64,000 bases of DNA, taken from NCBI GenBank assembly GCA_039545275.1, contig BCHS01000009.1, forward strand, positions 1 to 64,000, read 5' to 3'. Below the pieces are notes generated by a model. That model was not told the DNA's origin, did no database searches, and saw only the letters and a program-made list of their open reading frames with translations. A program made the translations under genes and the position numbers. Every line of letters starts with the position of its first letter. The stretch's first letter is position 1. Of the stretch, positions 22,257 through 31,518 are shown in pieces. This stretch comes from Pseudomicrostroma phylloplanum. Taxonomy: Eukaryota; Basidiomycota; Exobasidiomycetes; Microstromatales.

Positions 22257-22610
22257 GCCGCCCTACATCCCTCGGCGTGATTGTCGGAAGACGGTGAGTG
22301 AGTATGGGTATCAGGAAAGGGGGGGCACGGTAAGGAAGGATAGGCTTGACGAGCTGTCTCGTAGCCTAAAGGAGAAAGCGGTGGGTAATGATCAATCTCC
22401 ACGAGCGGAGTCGTGGTCAGGAACGGCTTCAGGTCGCGAAGGAAGTACCGTGTGAATGCCGATGCGGGAGGAAGGAACAAGCACCGGATGCGAGAAGTTC
22501 GTTGCTCTCGCGAAGCGAATGTGATGATCGGATATGGCGGGGATCAGAGGCATACATGGTCACGCTGATGTATTTCGGGTACCCACGGACTCGTGAGCCG
22601 AGGATTGCAT
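22257..22610. other. Spacer between tandem paralogues 1 and 2
   Basis: About 350 bp presumably holding the promoter of copy 1 and the 3' flank of copy 2, both on minus. I see no additional family fragment or other gene. Confidence 0.4.
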
Positions 22611-23537
22611 CTATACAGCGTTCTTGCCGGTGATGCCAGCCCTCATTCGTTTCTCAATCTCTGTGACCTTGCCTTCCAGTACCGCTTCCCTTGTGGTGAT
22701 GAATCTGATGGACCGTTTGATGCTGCGTGCCAGCGCCTCTGACTCGTCTCGTGCCGACTCAAGACTCGCCGTTGCAGCGGCTACTATCCTTTTGGCGGTC
22801 TGCACCTCGGCTTGTTCAGGGCTGACCCAGAGGGCTTCGCCGCTGATGAACAGTAGATCCGCTTCTTGCACCTGCGTAATAGCAGTCAGTAATGGCAGGT
22901 CATCCGAATAAGCAGTGACAAACCAGACAGCTTCTCTGTCCGTGATGGTTTGCTCCGGATAGAGGGTGGCGAGGGCGGTGATGAAGCACGGTCTCGCCTG
23001 ATATCCTGGCTTCCCATCGTCATCCATTGCCTTGCTCCAATCTACCGATGGAGGTGGGATGCCCTCTTTCCAATATACGTAGCGCGAGAACTCTGATGGC
23101 GTGAGGTTTTTACGAACCCACTGGTAGGCTAGATCGTCTTCGGTATCAGCAGCCTGCCAGCCCGTGGCTCTAGCAAGACTCTCTCCACTTTCAATGACAT
23201 TGCGTAAGAGGGCTAATTTCTTTTCAAGGACCGGTAGAGTATCGTTGCAAAGCGGCAGGGGAAAGGTGATAGTGTACGTCTTGGTGTCCCAGGCCCAGTT
23301 GACAGTCGAAAGTGGCGCCAGAGGAGTGACCGCACACTCTTTCTTCGCAATGGCTGAAGTAGCTTCTTTAGTTCCAGACGAGGACGATGAGGATGCGCGT
23401 TGAGCCTTCTTCGGTCTGTCCTTTCTGTCACGATCAGGCAGAGGCGATAATTCCGGTAGCGTCGTCATCTTGGTCGAGGGCGGACTCGACATGACGAAGT
23501 GGGGGTGTGGATGATGAGGAAGATGAGAAAGCAGCAT
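22611..23537 (-). CDS. Unknown tandem-family protein, copy 2 (308 aa)
   Basis: An intronless frame. The first ATG at 23537 gives 308 residues; a second ATG at 23492 (MSSPPSTKM) would drop a His/Pro-rich leader and is an equally good start. A Lys/Ser-rich N-terminus is followed by the family core: GESLARATGWQ, WVRKNLTPSEFSRYVYWKEG, PPPSVDW, TLYPEQTITDREAVWF, DLPLLTAITQVQEADLLFI, LWVSPEQAEVQTAKRI and a helical tail IKRSIRFITTREAVLEGKV. No signal peptide, no membrane segment and no known domain. The KNL-T-EEF-x-Y block is better preserved here and in copy 3 than in copy 1. Confidence 0.78.
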   Translation of the reverse strand: MLLSHLPHHPHPHFVMSSPPSTKMTTLPELSPLPDRDRKDRPKKAQRASSSSSSGTKEATSAIAKKECAVTPLAPLSTVNWAWDTKTYTITFPLPLCNDTLPVLEKKLALLRNVIESGESLARATGWQAADTEDDLAYQWVRKNLTPSEFSRYVYWKEGIPPPSVDWSKAMDDDGKPGYQARPCFITALATLYPEQTITDREAVWFVTAYSDDLPLLTAITQVQEADLLFISGEALWVSPEQAEVQTAKRIVAAATASLESARDESEALARSIKRSIRFITTREAVLEGKVTEIEKRMRAGITGKNAV

Positions 23538-24172
23538 CAAGCCTTGAGAGACTCGAATGGATTATGACCGTACCCTGCCAAAATTTCAGGCACACTTTGA
23601 CATTCTTGAATAAAAACCCAAGGAACATAAGTAGCCTTGCACTGAACAGCCGACAGGCGACGCCTAGGCTTTGAATCCGTCTCAAGGCGGGATGGAAAGT
23701 TGAGTGGGCTAGTCATACATGATCTTCGCTCAGGGTCTACCCTACTGAGTGTTTATGGATGCCTCTAGATTGTCGCGCACAAAGGGTTATGCATTCAAGC
23801 TTGGCGACGATGAGGCGCGTGTCACAGCGCGGGGCGAATATGAAGGATGCCGTGCGTGGAAGAACATGTCTACGCGGATTACATCCGGCGCTCACAGTGT
23901 CTCAGAATGATCTCACTCAACAGCCGAAATGCGACGGTTGATGAAGAGGGACAGCAAGTTTCATTTCGAAGCGCGATATGGGCTCGGATATTGCGTTCTG
24001 GACGTGCGAGCGGAGTACAGGTGAAGTGGTAGCCATTGATGCGCAGGAGGAAATAGGGTGGAGAGAACCACTGAGAGTCGTTCGGGTCCTTGTCTTGGGT
24101 CGCAATGGCTCGGGAATGAGGCTCTATCGCCAGTGCCACATTTCCAATGACACTTGCGATGTTGACCGCTCA
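23538..24172. other. Spacer between tandem paralogues 2 and 3
   Basis: About 630 bp. No family motif or convincing open frame is visible on either strand. It should contain the promoter of copy 2 near its left side and the 3' flank of copy 3 at its right. Confidence 0.4.
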
Positions 24173-25348
24173 TCATACGAACTCTTCAGACCTCAGTCTC
24201 TCTTCGAAGGCTGTGACCTGCCACTTCAGAGTCTGCTCCCTGATCCGCATGACCCTGATCGAGGTTCTGATGCTCTGCACATATTTGTTCGATAGATCGG
24301 CATCTCTGCCTAATCTGAAGGCCTCAGCTGCTCGTCTGACAGTGAGCCATTCTGCCTTGTGGACGCTGGTCCAGAGAGCAACGTCTTTGACAAAGACCAG
24401 GCCGACACGGTGTAGTTTCTTCACGGCTCTAGCGAGGGGTAACATGTCCCTGTGTCTTGTGTAAAAACAGTACGCCTGCCGTGGGCTGATCTGGTAACCA
24501 GGATAGAGAGTCTGGAGAGCAGGTATAAGGTCGTCGCTCGCTTTGAGATGGATTCGAAAGATTTTTCTGACCCAATAGACCAACATAGCCGTACGGACAT
24601 CCCAGTCAACCGGAGGGGGAGAGGCACCATTCTGCCATGCCATGTAGTGCGCGAATTCCTCGTGACTGAGATTCTTCTCGATCCAGCGTGCTTCGATTCC
24701 TGTCTCGTCTTCTATCCATTTCCAGTGCGTCGCTTTGCCTAAACTGTGGCCGCGTTGAACAACAGCTCGGAGGTCCCGCAGTTTTATGGCAGTGGATCGA
24801 AGATCATCGTCTTTCGTGGGCAAAGGGAGAGACTTGACGTACCAATCCTGGAACCCTTTCGAACCCGAGTCGGACGCAGGAGCCACCAGAGATCGGTGGG
24901 CGGTATATTCCGCTGCTCCGTCGTAAACAGGGGGAGAATGATGTGCGGTAAGTATCAAAGCACTGAACTCGACTGTCTCAGCGACAATGGGAGCCAATAG
25001 GCTGAATATGTTCGGCTCGGATGTTACAGCCCTGAGTGCAAAAATGGACGCCAAAAAGACGATCTTCCATTCCCAAGCAATGCGTAAGACAATCCATATG
25101 AAGCCCCTGATCATCAATGCGAAGGCCCTGATATTGGAGTTCACAGAAATGACTGTGACCACCGGTCTCCAAGCCATGAAGTCGGACACCAAATTACTGA
25201 GAGCAGCCACCATCAAAGCCTTGACTTTGGCTTCCCAAACGGCTAATGCGGTCAGCAGCTCATCCACGAGCTTCCATGCCAAGACCAGCAGTATAGGTGT
25301 CGAGATTAAAGCCACGAGGCTGAGCGCCAGAGTGATGAGTATAGCCAT
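24173..25348 (-). CDS. Unknown tandem-family protein, copy 3, with N-terminal membrane region (391 aa)
   Basis: An intronless frame from ATG at 25348. It differs from copies 1 and 2 by about 120 extra N-terminal residues with hydrophobic stretches: AILITLALSLVALISTPILL at residues 2-21, FALMIRGFIWIVLRIAW near 75, then a third near 110. This suggests a membrane anchor. The family core follows: GHSLGKATHWKW, RWIEKNLSHEEFAHYMAWQ, SPPPVDWDVRTA, LQTLYPGYQISPRQAYCF, MLPLARAVKKLHRVGLVFV, LWTSVHKAEWLTV and IRTSIRVMRIREQTLKWQV. Function unknown. The common core with variable N- and C-terminal parts suggests that the core is the functional unit. Confidence 0.78.
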   Translation of the reverse strand: MAILITLALSLVALISTPILLVLAWKLVDELLTALAVWEAKVKALMVAALSNLVSDFMAWRPVVTVISVNSNIRAFALMIRGFIWIVLRIAWEWKIVFLASIFALRAVTSEPNIFSLLAPIVAETVEFSALILTAHHSPPVYDGAAEYTAHRSLVAPASDSGSKGFQDWYVKSLPLPTKDDDLRSTAIKLRDLRAVVQRGHSLGKATHWKWIEDETGIEARWIEKNLSHEEFAHYMAWQNGASPPPVDWDVRTAMLVYWVRKIFRIHLKASDDLIPALQTLYPGYQISPRQAYCFYTRHRDMLPLARAVKKLHRVGLVFVKDVALWTSVHKAEWLTVRRAAEAFRLGRDADLSNKYVQSIRTSIRVMRIREQTLKWQVTAFEERLRSEEFV

Positions 25349-25816
25349 TTGTGGCAAGGGGTTGAGCTTGAGTGTATCGGCGATGGATGTAGACGTTCAC
25401 GGTGGTGGTGTCCTTTTTCGAGGTCAAGATGCTCTCGAGGAGCGGCAAGCGCCTCCTTTCGTGCCTGTGGCCCTCGACTTCCATTCAGGAACGCACACCC
25501 GCCCCATGAGATACCCGATGATGGAGAGGCACAGTTATGCTCTTCCCACGAAAACAAAGACTTTTCCGAGGAAAAGAGCTGCGCCGCTCGGCAAATGACG
25601 GAGTATGCCCGCAAAGGCAAGCCGAGCTGCGCTCGTGGGAATGGTGCCTGGCGAGACCTGTGACGATCGTGCGAGTACATTCACGAGCCTTCGAAAAGGG
25701 GCAAAGCTCGGGTTGTGCGAAGGCACTGCAGCACATAGACAATCGACATCGAGCCAGAATGCTTGTCATTGTTGTCGAAAGGCCGATCAACGCTGCAGAC
25801 GGGAAAGCTTGTCGAT
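25349..25816. other. Region upstream of copy 3
   Basis: About 470 bp on the promoter side of copy 3. Open frames on both strands are short and overlapping and lack motifs. No gene is supported. Confidence 0.4.
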
Positions 25817-25960
25817 CTAGGCCTTAGACAGAACAGATTCGCGACGGATCATCTTGAGATCGGCGACGAGGACATCGCCGAAGGACAGCAGTAAAGGCAT
25901 GAGCATTAGTAAAAGTAGTGAAAGGAATACAGAAAGAACAGAATCAACTCGTCCCGTCAT
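25817..25960 (-). CDS. Possible small membrane peptide or remnant of a further paralogue (47 aa)
   Basis: A 47-codon frame starts at ATG 25960 and contains one strong hydrophobic segment, VFLSLLLLMLMPLLLSF, followed by a short charged tail. Its position upstream of copy 3 and its hydrophobic N-terminus recall the membrane leader of copy 3, so it may be the surviving 5' end of a fifth copy. It could equally be a chance frame. No other support is visible. Confidence 0.25.
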   Translation of the reverse strand: MTGRVDSVLSVFLSLLLLMLMPLLLSFGDVLVADLKMIRRESVLSKA

Positions 25961-26338
25961 CGTCCTCGATGGGCACAAGCGAGGGGAATGGTGACAAGGG
26001 GGCGGCACGGCTATGAACAAAACGGGACTTAGGTGACCTACTCTACCCTCCGGCGGGGCGCAACGAGGCATGTGAGGGCGAGACAGAGGAACATTGGACC
26101 CGGAGCTGGAGCTGGGGCAATTTTTGACGAGGAAGGATAAAGGGATCTCTAGGGGTGGACTCTTTGAAGAGGCGAGCGTGGTGGCCTTGGGATGAGGGAA
26201 GCGTAGTGACTTGTGACACGAGCGTGTACTTCACCCAGGTGGGAGTTCTGCGAGCCGCCAAGCGGGTCGTGTGTGATTTTATATCGAATGAGAGAGTCCG
26301 TGCCATCGTTCCATGGCTGCTAGTGGTCAGGAAGCCTC
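25961..26338. other. Intergenic stretch between the tandem array and the AQ/TQ-repeat gene
   Basis: About 380 bp with no supported gene. A minus-strand open frame at 26043-26306 has no recognisable feature. Confidence 0.4.
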
Positions 26339-26368
26339 CTAAGCCGGAGCTTGCGTCTGCGTCTGCGT

Positions 26369-26401
<33 letters not shown>

Positions 26402-26797
26402 CGCGGCTTCCCTCACCGCATCGGCCGAAGTGACCGTCTGTTGCTGAATTTCCCTCGACGAGGACGATGAGTTATGACTCCCTCCAAGCTCAATCCACTT
26501 CAAGAGCGCTCTAAGTGCTTTCCTCTTTTTCCTTCTCCGGCTCCTACTAACCGACGACCTCCTCTCCCCTCCCGCCTCTCCATTCCCATAACTCACGATG
26601 CTCCCCACGAGCGTTGCGTCTTCTGCCCAAGCACGGGCGTAGGCTGCTTCGCGTAGGGCACGCCATTGGGCGTCTTGCCTGTTGAGCTCTTCGGTAGAGA
26701 CGCGCAGGTTGGGAGGGAGAAAGGCGATGCCTGTTGGTTGGGTGAGGGCGCGGGGGAGCGGCCGGTTACGGGTCACGGGCAGGGCGAGGGAGAGCAT
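26339..26797 (-). CDS. Hypothetical small protein with Gln/Ala-Gln/Thr repeat tail (152 aa)
   Basis: A single exon starting MLSLALPVTRNRPLPRAL. A plausible helical section (EELNRQDAQWRALREAAYAR, about 37-56) is followed by a very basic patch (SRSRRRKKRKALRALLKW, about 84-101) and a C-terminal run of AQ then TQ dipeptides encoded by a hexanucleotide repeat at about 26346-26400. I recognise no family. The basic patch could be a nuclear localisation signal or a membrane-binding stretch. Codon composition looks coding up to the repeat; the repeat length may vary between strains. Confidence 0.5.
26346..26400. repeat. Coding hexanucleotide microsatellite
   Basis: Tandem gcgtct units give way to gagcct units. 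On the minus strand they encode the alternating Gln-Thr and Gln-Ala tail of the small protein. Each unit is two codons, so expansion or contraction would not shift the frame. Confidence 0.8.
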
Positions 26798-27851
26798 CTG
26801 GATGATGCAGCTCGAGGGGCGGGAGATGGATGGATGGTTATACGGGCGTATGGATGGATGAGTTGGTAGGTGGATGGTTGGATGAATGCGTGCAGCTGCT
26901 TATGAGCAACCGCGGTGGGTCGTGTGGCTGTGCACGTCCACCTCTATATCGAGACCAGGGGCGAGGTCCGTAGCTCGCTGCGCAGGCGACGGCAGGGTGT
27001 GTACAAGTGCGGAAGACGGTGTGTGCCTGATTGTCACCCAGGGCAGGGTAGAGGGTGAAGGGCGGAGGGTAAGGTTGGGTCGAGGGTTAGAGAGTTGAAG
27101 AGTAAGCGAGTGGGTGGGCAGGCGGGTGTAGTCTAGAATAAACAGAGGCCCGTGATCGGCTATCGGAAATTAATGAGCCGCCGGATCTCGGGGTCAGCCA
27201 GCCGTGAAATCCGAGGCGGCGAGGGGGAGAGGGGGACACGCGGACAGAGGATCAGAGGGGCAGAGGGGAGACGTTGAGATGGGGATGGTGGGGAGCACAA
27301 AGACCAGATGGCCCAGCGCAGCGCATATAAGCTTCCAGCAGAGGTGATCGCTCCAATCTCGGGCAAGACATGGCGTAAAGCAGCAGCAGCACAAAGGCAC
27401 ACAGCATGGCAGCTGAGCCCAGTCTCCGAAAGAGGGGCGCAAGGCCGAGTTCCATAATAAGCCATGCCAATTTCGCGCTGCAAGTCCGTCCGTGGAAATC
27501 CGCCAGGGGAGCGCTGATGCTGTGCGGGGGATTGCAGTGGGGATTCCCGAGGTCAGACAGGGAGGGGCAGGAGGGGATGAGAGGGAGAGAGAGAGACCCT
27601 CCTGGTGCTTTCGGCCATGCGTCCGGCCATGCGTCAAGCCCCGGAGGCCGAGGCGAACAGCTCTCTGGTACAGCGATCGTTCAAGGCGAGATCGCCCTGC
27701 TACGCGAACACCACTCAAACATCAGCATCGATCAGGATGGGACTTGTCGCTGAGAAAGATGGCATTTGCGAGACTCGTCCCCAAGTCTTTCCTCTAGTCA
27801 TCTCTCTGAACATCTCGCAACACGCTTCCGCTCCGCCAGGGGGGGGGCAGC
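26798..27851. other. Intergenic kilobase with GGAT-type simple repeat
   Basis: It lies upstream of the small protein and downstream of RPN6. A degenerate tggatgga microsatellite runs from about 26824 to 26888 inside the likely promoter of the small protein. The rest shows only short unsupported open frames. Confidence 0.5.
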
Positions 27852-29406
27852 TCATTGCAGCCTCGCCGCCTTCTGTCCGAGACTGTCCACCACGTTGCTG
27901 ACGTGCTTGAGCGTGTCCAGCGCCGCCTCGTACGTCTCGTCCTGCTTCTGCTCGTCGAACACCACTAAGCAGCCAGCACCTTGATCCAGAATACCATGTA
28001 GGGTCTTGTCTAGGATCATCTGGCTCAGTCTGGCAAGAACGGGCGTGATGGGAGGAAGATTGTCGAGTCAGTTCGACATTCATATGCAAGCGATCGGCCG
28101 CTAGCACTTCCACTCACTTGACCTCTACCTCCCGCACCGGCTGTTGTACGCCCTTTGCCACATGCTCGATCTCGACGCAAGAGTACGGCTCGATGATGCG
28201 CAGGAGATTCTGCTCCAGCAGTGTGTCGTAGAGGGCGGAAAGATGGGCCCGGATGATGGGGTCCGCGGACAGTTCTGTTGCAAGAATTACGACGGTCAGC
28301 CTTCGGATGACTCTCATATTCCGCTTCCACGAGGCACTGCCGTTCTGACTCACCTCCCTTGTAGTCTTTCAATGCTTTCTCAAACAGGTCCAAACTCCTC
28401 TTCTCGTGTGCCTCTGCCACCTTCTCCATAGCCTCAACGTCCCTTCCCGCGTACTTTTGAGCAAACTTTCCTTGCACAATAGCCGCTACGTCTTCGGACA
28501 AGTTGAGCATGACCTTGCAGAGGAGCATGTACTTGAGTGCTAGGGGTGCTTGTGAGGACGAGGTGGAGGAAAGACCCTCGAGTGTCTCGAAGAAGTAGGA
28601 GTAGGCGGTGCTGTAGTCCTTGTCCTCGGCGTGGAGAATACCGCTTTGCATGTCGAGCTGGGCTTGTAGGGACGGTGGGCAGTAGATGGAGTTGGCAGCT
28701 GTGCGGGCGGAGGTGAGCGAGGCCTGGACCGAACAAGGTATATTCAGAGGGGGTGTCAGTCACTACCAGAAGCAACTCGAAACATGTAGTCCCCGGTCCA
28801 GCGACCACTCACCTTGGCCTTGTCGCCGTTGCGAATAGCGTGGTTGACCCTACTCTCGAGGAGATGCACCTCTGTCAGCATCGCCTTGTCGTCCAACTTT
28901 TTGAGCTCCTTGAGCAGGGTGTCAATAGAAGGCAGTGCTTCCCTGTATTGCTTCGTCTCATAGTATAGCGCAATCAGCCTCGTCTCCAGGTTCTGCGAGA
29001 GGAAAATCCTCCTCGAAGATCTCGCCCACTCGATGTTCTCCTTGATGGTGGAGATCTGAATGGCGTACGAGTCTGGGATCTCTGAGAAGTAGTCGAGGAG
29101 AGAGCGGATCAGCTTGGCCGTCTTGGCCTTTGCAATCGAGGCCATGAATGTTCGCGAAGAGCGGACAGTCTCTGAGAGTGCCTGGCCGTTCTTTGTGTCC
29201 CTGTAAAGTCTTCCGAGTCGTAGCAGGGCATTCTCCTGCTGACGGAGCGCGACCTCGTCGTCGGTCTTTGGTGGAGAAGAGAGGATGTCCTTGAGCATCT
29301 TCTCTCCCTTTGCCTGCTGGCCATTGTCGATGGCCTTGATGGCCTCGTCGAGGGGCGTGGTGGTCTGCGTGGTGGTCATCGTCGATGAAGATGAAGACGA
29401 TGCCAT
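27852..29406 (-). CDS. RPN6: 26S proteasome lid subunit Rpn6 (PSMD11)
   Basis: Four exons (28813-29406, 28354-28723, 28118-28274, 27852-28029) give 432 residues, close to the yeast and human lengths. After a Ser/Thr-rich start the TPR-like solenoid includes [38 protein letters not shown] and [16 protein letters not shown]. The PCI part contains [20 protein letters not shown] and the winged-helix end [19 protein letters not shown], then [14 protein letters not shown]. Rpn6 clamps the lid to the 20S core and the ATPase ring. It is transcribed away from RPN7, which starts 286 bp to the right, so the two lid genes are probably co-regulated. Confidence 0.96.
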
Positions 29407-29692
29407 GATGGGTGAGTGAGAGTGGGTGGAGGGGTAATGAAGGCGATGGATCTCAGAATGGCAAGAAGATGTTCTGGCGGCAGAGGGTATGGTCCAAGCG
29501 CATCCTCGTCCCCCCGTGGCGGAGCGGAGCCGGTGACGCGGCCCAAGGCTTGTGTGCGTGTGCGTGTGTGCGTCTCAGTGTGGAGAGGCGGCGAGGCGAG
29601 GCGAGGCGAGGTGGTGGTACTCCTTCCTACCAGTCATCCCCTCGTACGATACTCCCCCTGCCATCACCACACCCCCTGACATCACTTCCACC
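29407..29692. promoter_or_regulatory. Bidirectional promoter between RPN6 and RPN7
   Basis: Only 286 bp separate the two ATGs, so both core promoters must lie here. The stretch contains tgtgcgtgtgcgtgtgtgcg and gaggcgaggcgaggcgagg repeats, and RPN7 begins in a TTCCACC-ATG context. I do not find the GGTGGCAAA element that drives yeast proteasome genes, so another factor probably coordinates them. Confidence 0.75.
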
Positions 29693-31166
29693 ATGTCAGA
29701 CGATACACCGCTCCCCATCCCGGACATTTCCGTCCAGCAGCACCTCTTCACACTCCTCTCTCCTCGCGCCACTTCAGCACAGCAGTCCACTTCCCGCGAT
29801 GCCATCCTCGCCGCCGTGCGCAAGGACAAGATGACGCCCTACTACTCCTCCCTCTTCACCATCCCACAAGTCATCGAGTCTGGTCTGCTCAAGAAGGATA
29901 CTGCTCTGCTCAAGGAGCTGCAGGAAGCCAACGACGCAGACCTCAAGGCCTTCGATGAAGAGGAGAAGAAGAATCAGGAGGAAGAAGGAGAGCTAGAGGT
30001 CACTGCCGTAAAGAGGAAGAGGGCAGTGTACTATGCTCAGATTGGTGACAAGGAAAAGGCAATGGAGGCTCTCAAGGCATTGTCCTCGTCGCCATCGGTT
30101 CCAGTGGGCTCGAGAATCGATATGGTCATGACCCAGATCAGAGTGGGCTTGTTCTTTGGCGATGCACACGCTACCAGCCAGAGCATCGAGCAGGCTAGAA
30201 TGTGAGTAGTCGAGCACGGGCTAGCAGACCTTCCTTGTTGAGTCTCTGCTCAGGCAGCTGATCAGTTTTTCTTGAAATCTTTCCCTCTGTCCAGTCTCGT
30301 CGAGAAGGGAGGCGACTGGGACCGCCGGAATCGTCTCAAGGTGTATGAAGGTCTCCACCTCCTCTCTATCCGAGACTTCAAGAAGGGCGGTCAGCTCTTC
30401 ATCGACGCTCTCCCCACCTTTGCGGCCACCGAGCTGGTCAGCTTCCAAGACTTTGTCGGCCTCACCGTCCTCTCCAATCTCCTCCGCTTCGGCTGGGCAG
30501 GTCAGCGCGCAGAGCTCCGAAAGAAGGTCATCGACTCGCCAGAGGTGCTGCAGGTCATCGACGAGATGCCAAACATCAAGACGCTAGCCAGCAGCCTGTA
30601 CAATGCAGAGTACGCTCAGCTGTTCAAGTCACTCGCCGAGGTGGAGCAGAATCAGCTCCTGCCATCGAGGCTGCTGCACCCGCACTCGCAGTACTTTGTC
30701 AGGGAGATGAGGATCATTGCGTATGGTCAGCTGCTGGAGTCGTATAGGTCACTGACGCTAGAGAGCATGGCGAGGGACTTTGGCGTCAAGAAGGAGTTCA
30801 TCGACTCGGATCTGGCGAGGTTTATTGCCACGGGCAGGCTCACGGCAGTCATTGACAGGGTGAGTAAAGTGGGGCAGGAGGGTGGGAGAGCAGTGTGCGT
30901 CTGAGACTGGCTGACCCGGTGTCCCCGTCCTTCGTCGCTTTTCCAGGTGCAAGGGGTGGTGGAGACGAGGAGACCAGACTCCAAGAATGCCCAGTACGCG
31001 AGGATGATCAAGGAGGGTGACATTGTACTGAGTGAGTGCTAGCCGAACTGGGGCAGAGCTAGAGCAATCGAATCGAATGGGGGACTGACATTTCGCGCTC
31101 TCCACCATTTCACTCTTCTCTTTCCCGACAGACTCGTTGCAAAAGCTCAGCAGGACCGTCTTGTAA
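29693..31166 (+). CDS. RPN7: 26S proteasome lid subunit Rpn7 (PSMD6)
   Basis: Four exons (29693-30201, 30295-30859, 30947-31031, 31132-31166) give 397 residues, matching the family length. Diagnostic segments are KGGDWDRRNRLKVYEGLHLL, the PCI part FVREMRIIAYGQLLESYRSL, and the C-terminal VETRRPDSKNAQYARMIKEG with the closing helix NSLQKLSRTVL supplied by an exon of only 35 bases. Rpn7 joins the PCI horseshoe of the lid and contacts Rpn3, Rpn6 and Rpn11 neighbours. Three introns fall in the second half, the last two surrounding very short exons. Confidence 0.96.
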
Positions 31167-31392
31167 TTCTCCCTTTGATGACCTACGAGAAGGGAGCTAG
31201 AGAGAAAATACATACATTCAGTCACAGCCACAGTCGCCCCACAATGCTTGAGGGATTCGGAACTCGGAGTCCTCGAGCGCACTCAACCTTTCTCTGCCTC
31301 CACCTGATCGCTCGGTGCCAGGCGATGCCTAAGCCTGACTACCCTGCCTGACACCCTCCCTCTGTCGTCGTCATCGTCGACGTCGAGAGCAT

Positions 31393-31401
31393 AAAAAAAA
31401 A
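31393..31401 (-). terminator. RNA polymerase III T-tract terminator of tRNA-Leu
   Basis: A run of nine T on the minus strand starts 7 bases beyond the tRNA 3' end, as expected for pol III termination. Confidence 0.85.
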
Positions 31402-31407
31402 GATTCT

Positions 31408-31518
31408 TGACAAGACTGGGACTCGAACCCAGGCGGTTACCCACTGCGAGGTCGAAGACTGGGACTTTGAAGGTCCCAATTCCTTAACACAGCGCCTTAA
31501 CCACTCGGCCATCTTGCC
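31408..31518 (-). tRNA. tRNA-Leu(AAG) with a 32-nt intron
   Basis: The acceptor GGCAAGA pairs with TCTTGTC (one G-U), followed by a discriminator A. The D-arm is GCC-loop-GGC and the T-arm is CTGGG-TTCGAGT-CCCAG. The anticodon stem CTGTG pairs with CGCAG only if 32 bases (31450-31481) are removed after position 37; the loop is then TTAAGGT with anticodon AAG. The intron contains CCTT, complementary to the AAGG of the anticodon loop, as is usual for pre-tRNA introns. The variable arm is 11 bases. A-box (TGGCCGAGTGG) and B-box (GGTTCGAGTCC) promoters are present. The intron also forms a GGGAC/GTCCC hairpin that could be misread as an anticodon arm. Confidence 0.9.

Noticed and set aside
31444..31482. 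tRNA with UCA anticodon (selenocysteine-like)
   Set aside because: The hairpin loop with UCA sits too far from the D-arm; the proper anticodon stem forms only when the segment is treated as an intron, giving Leu(AAG).
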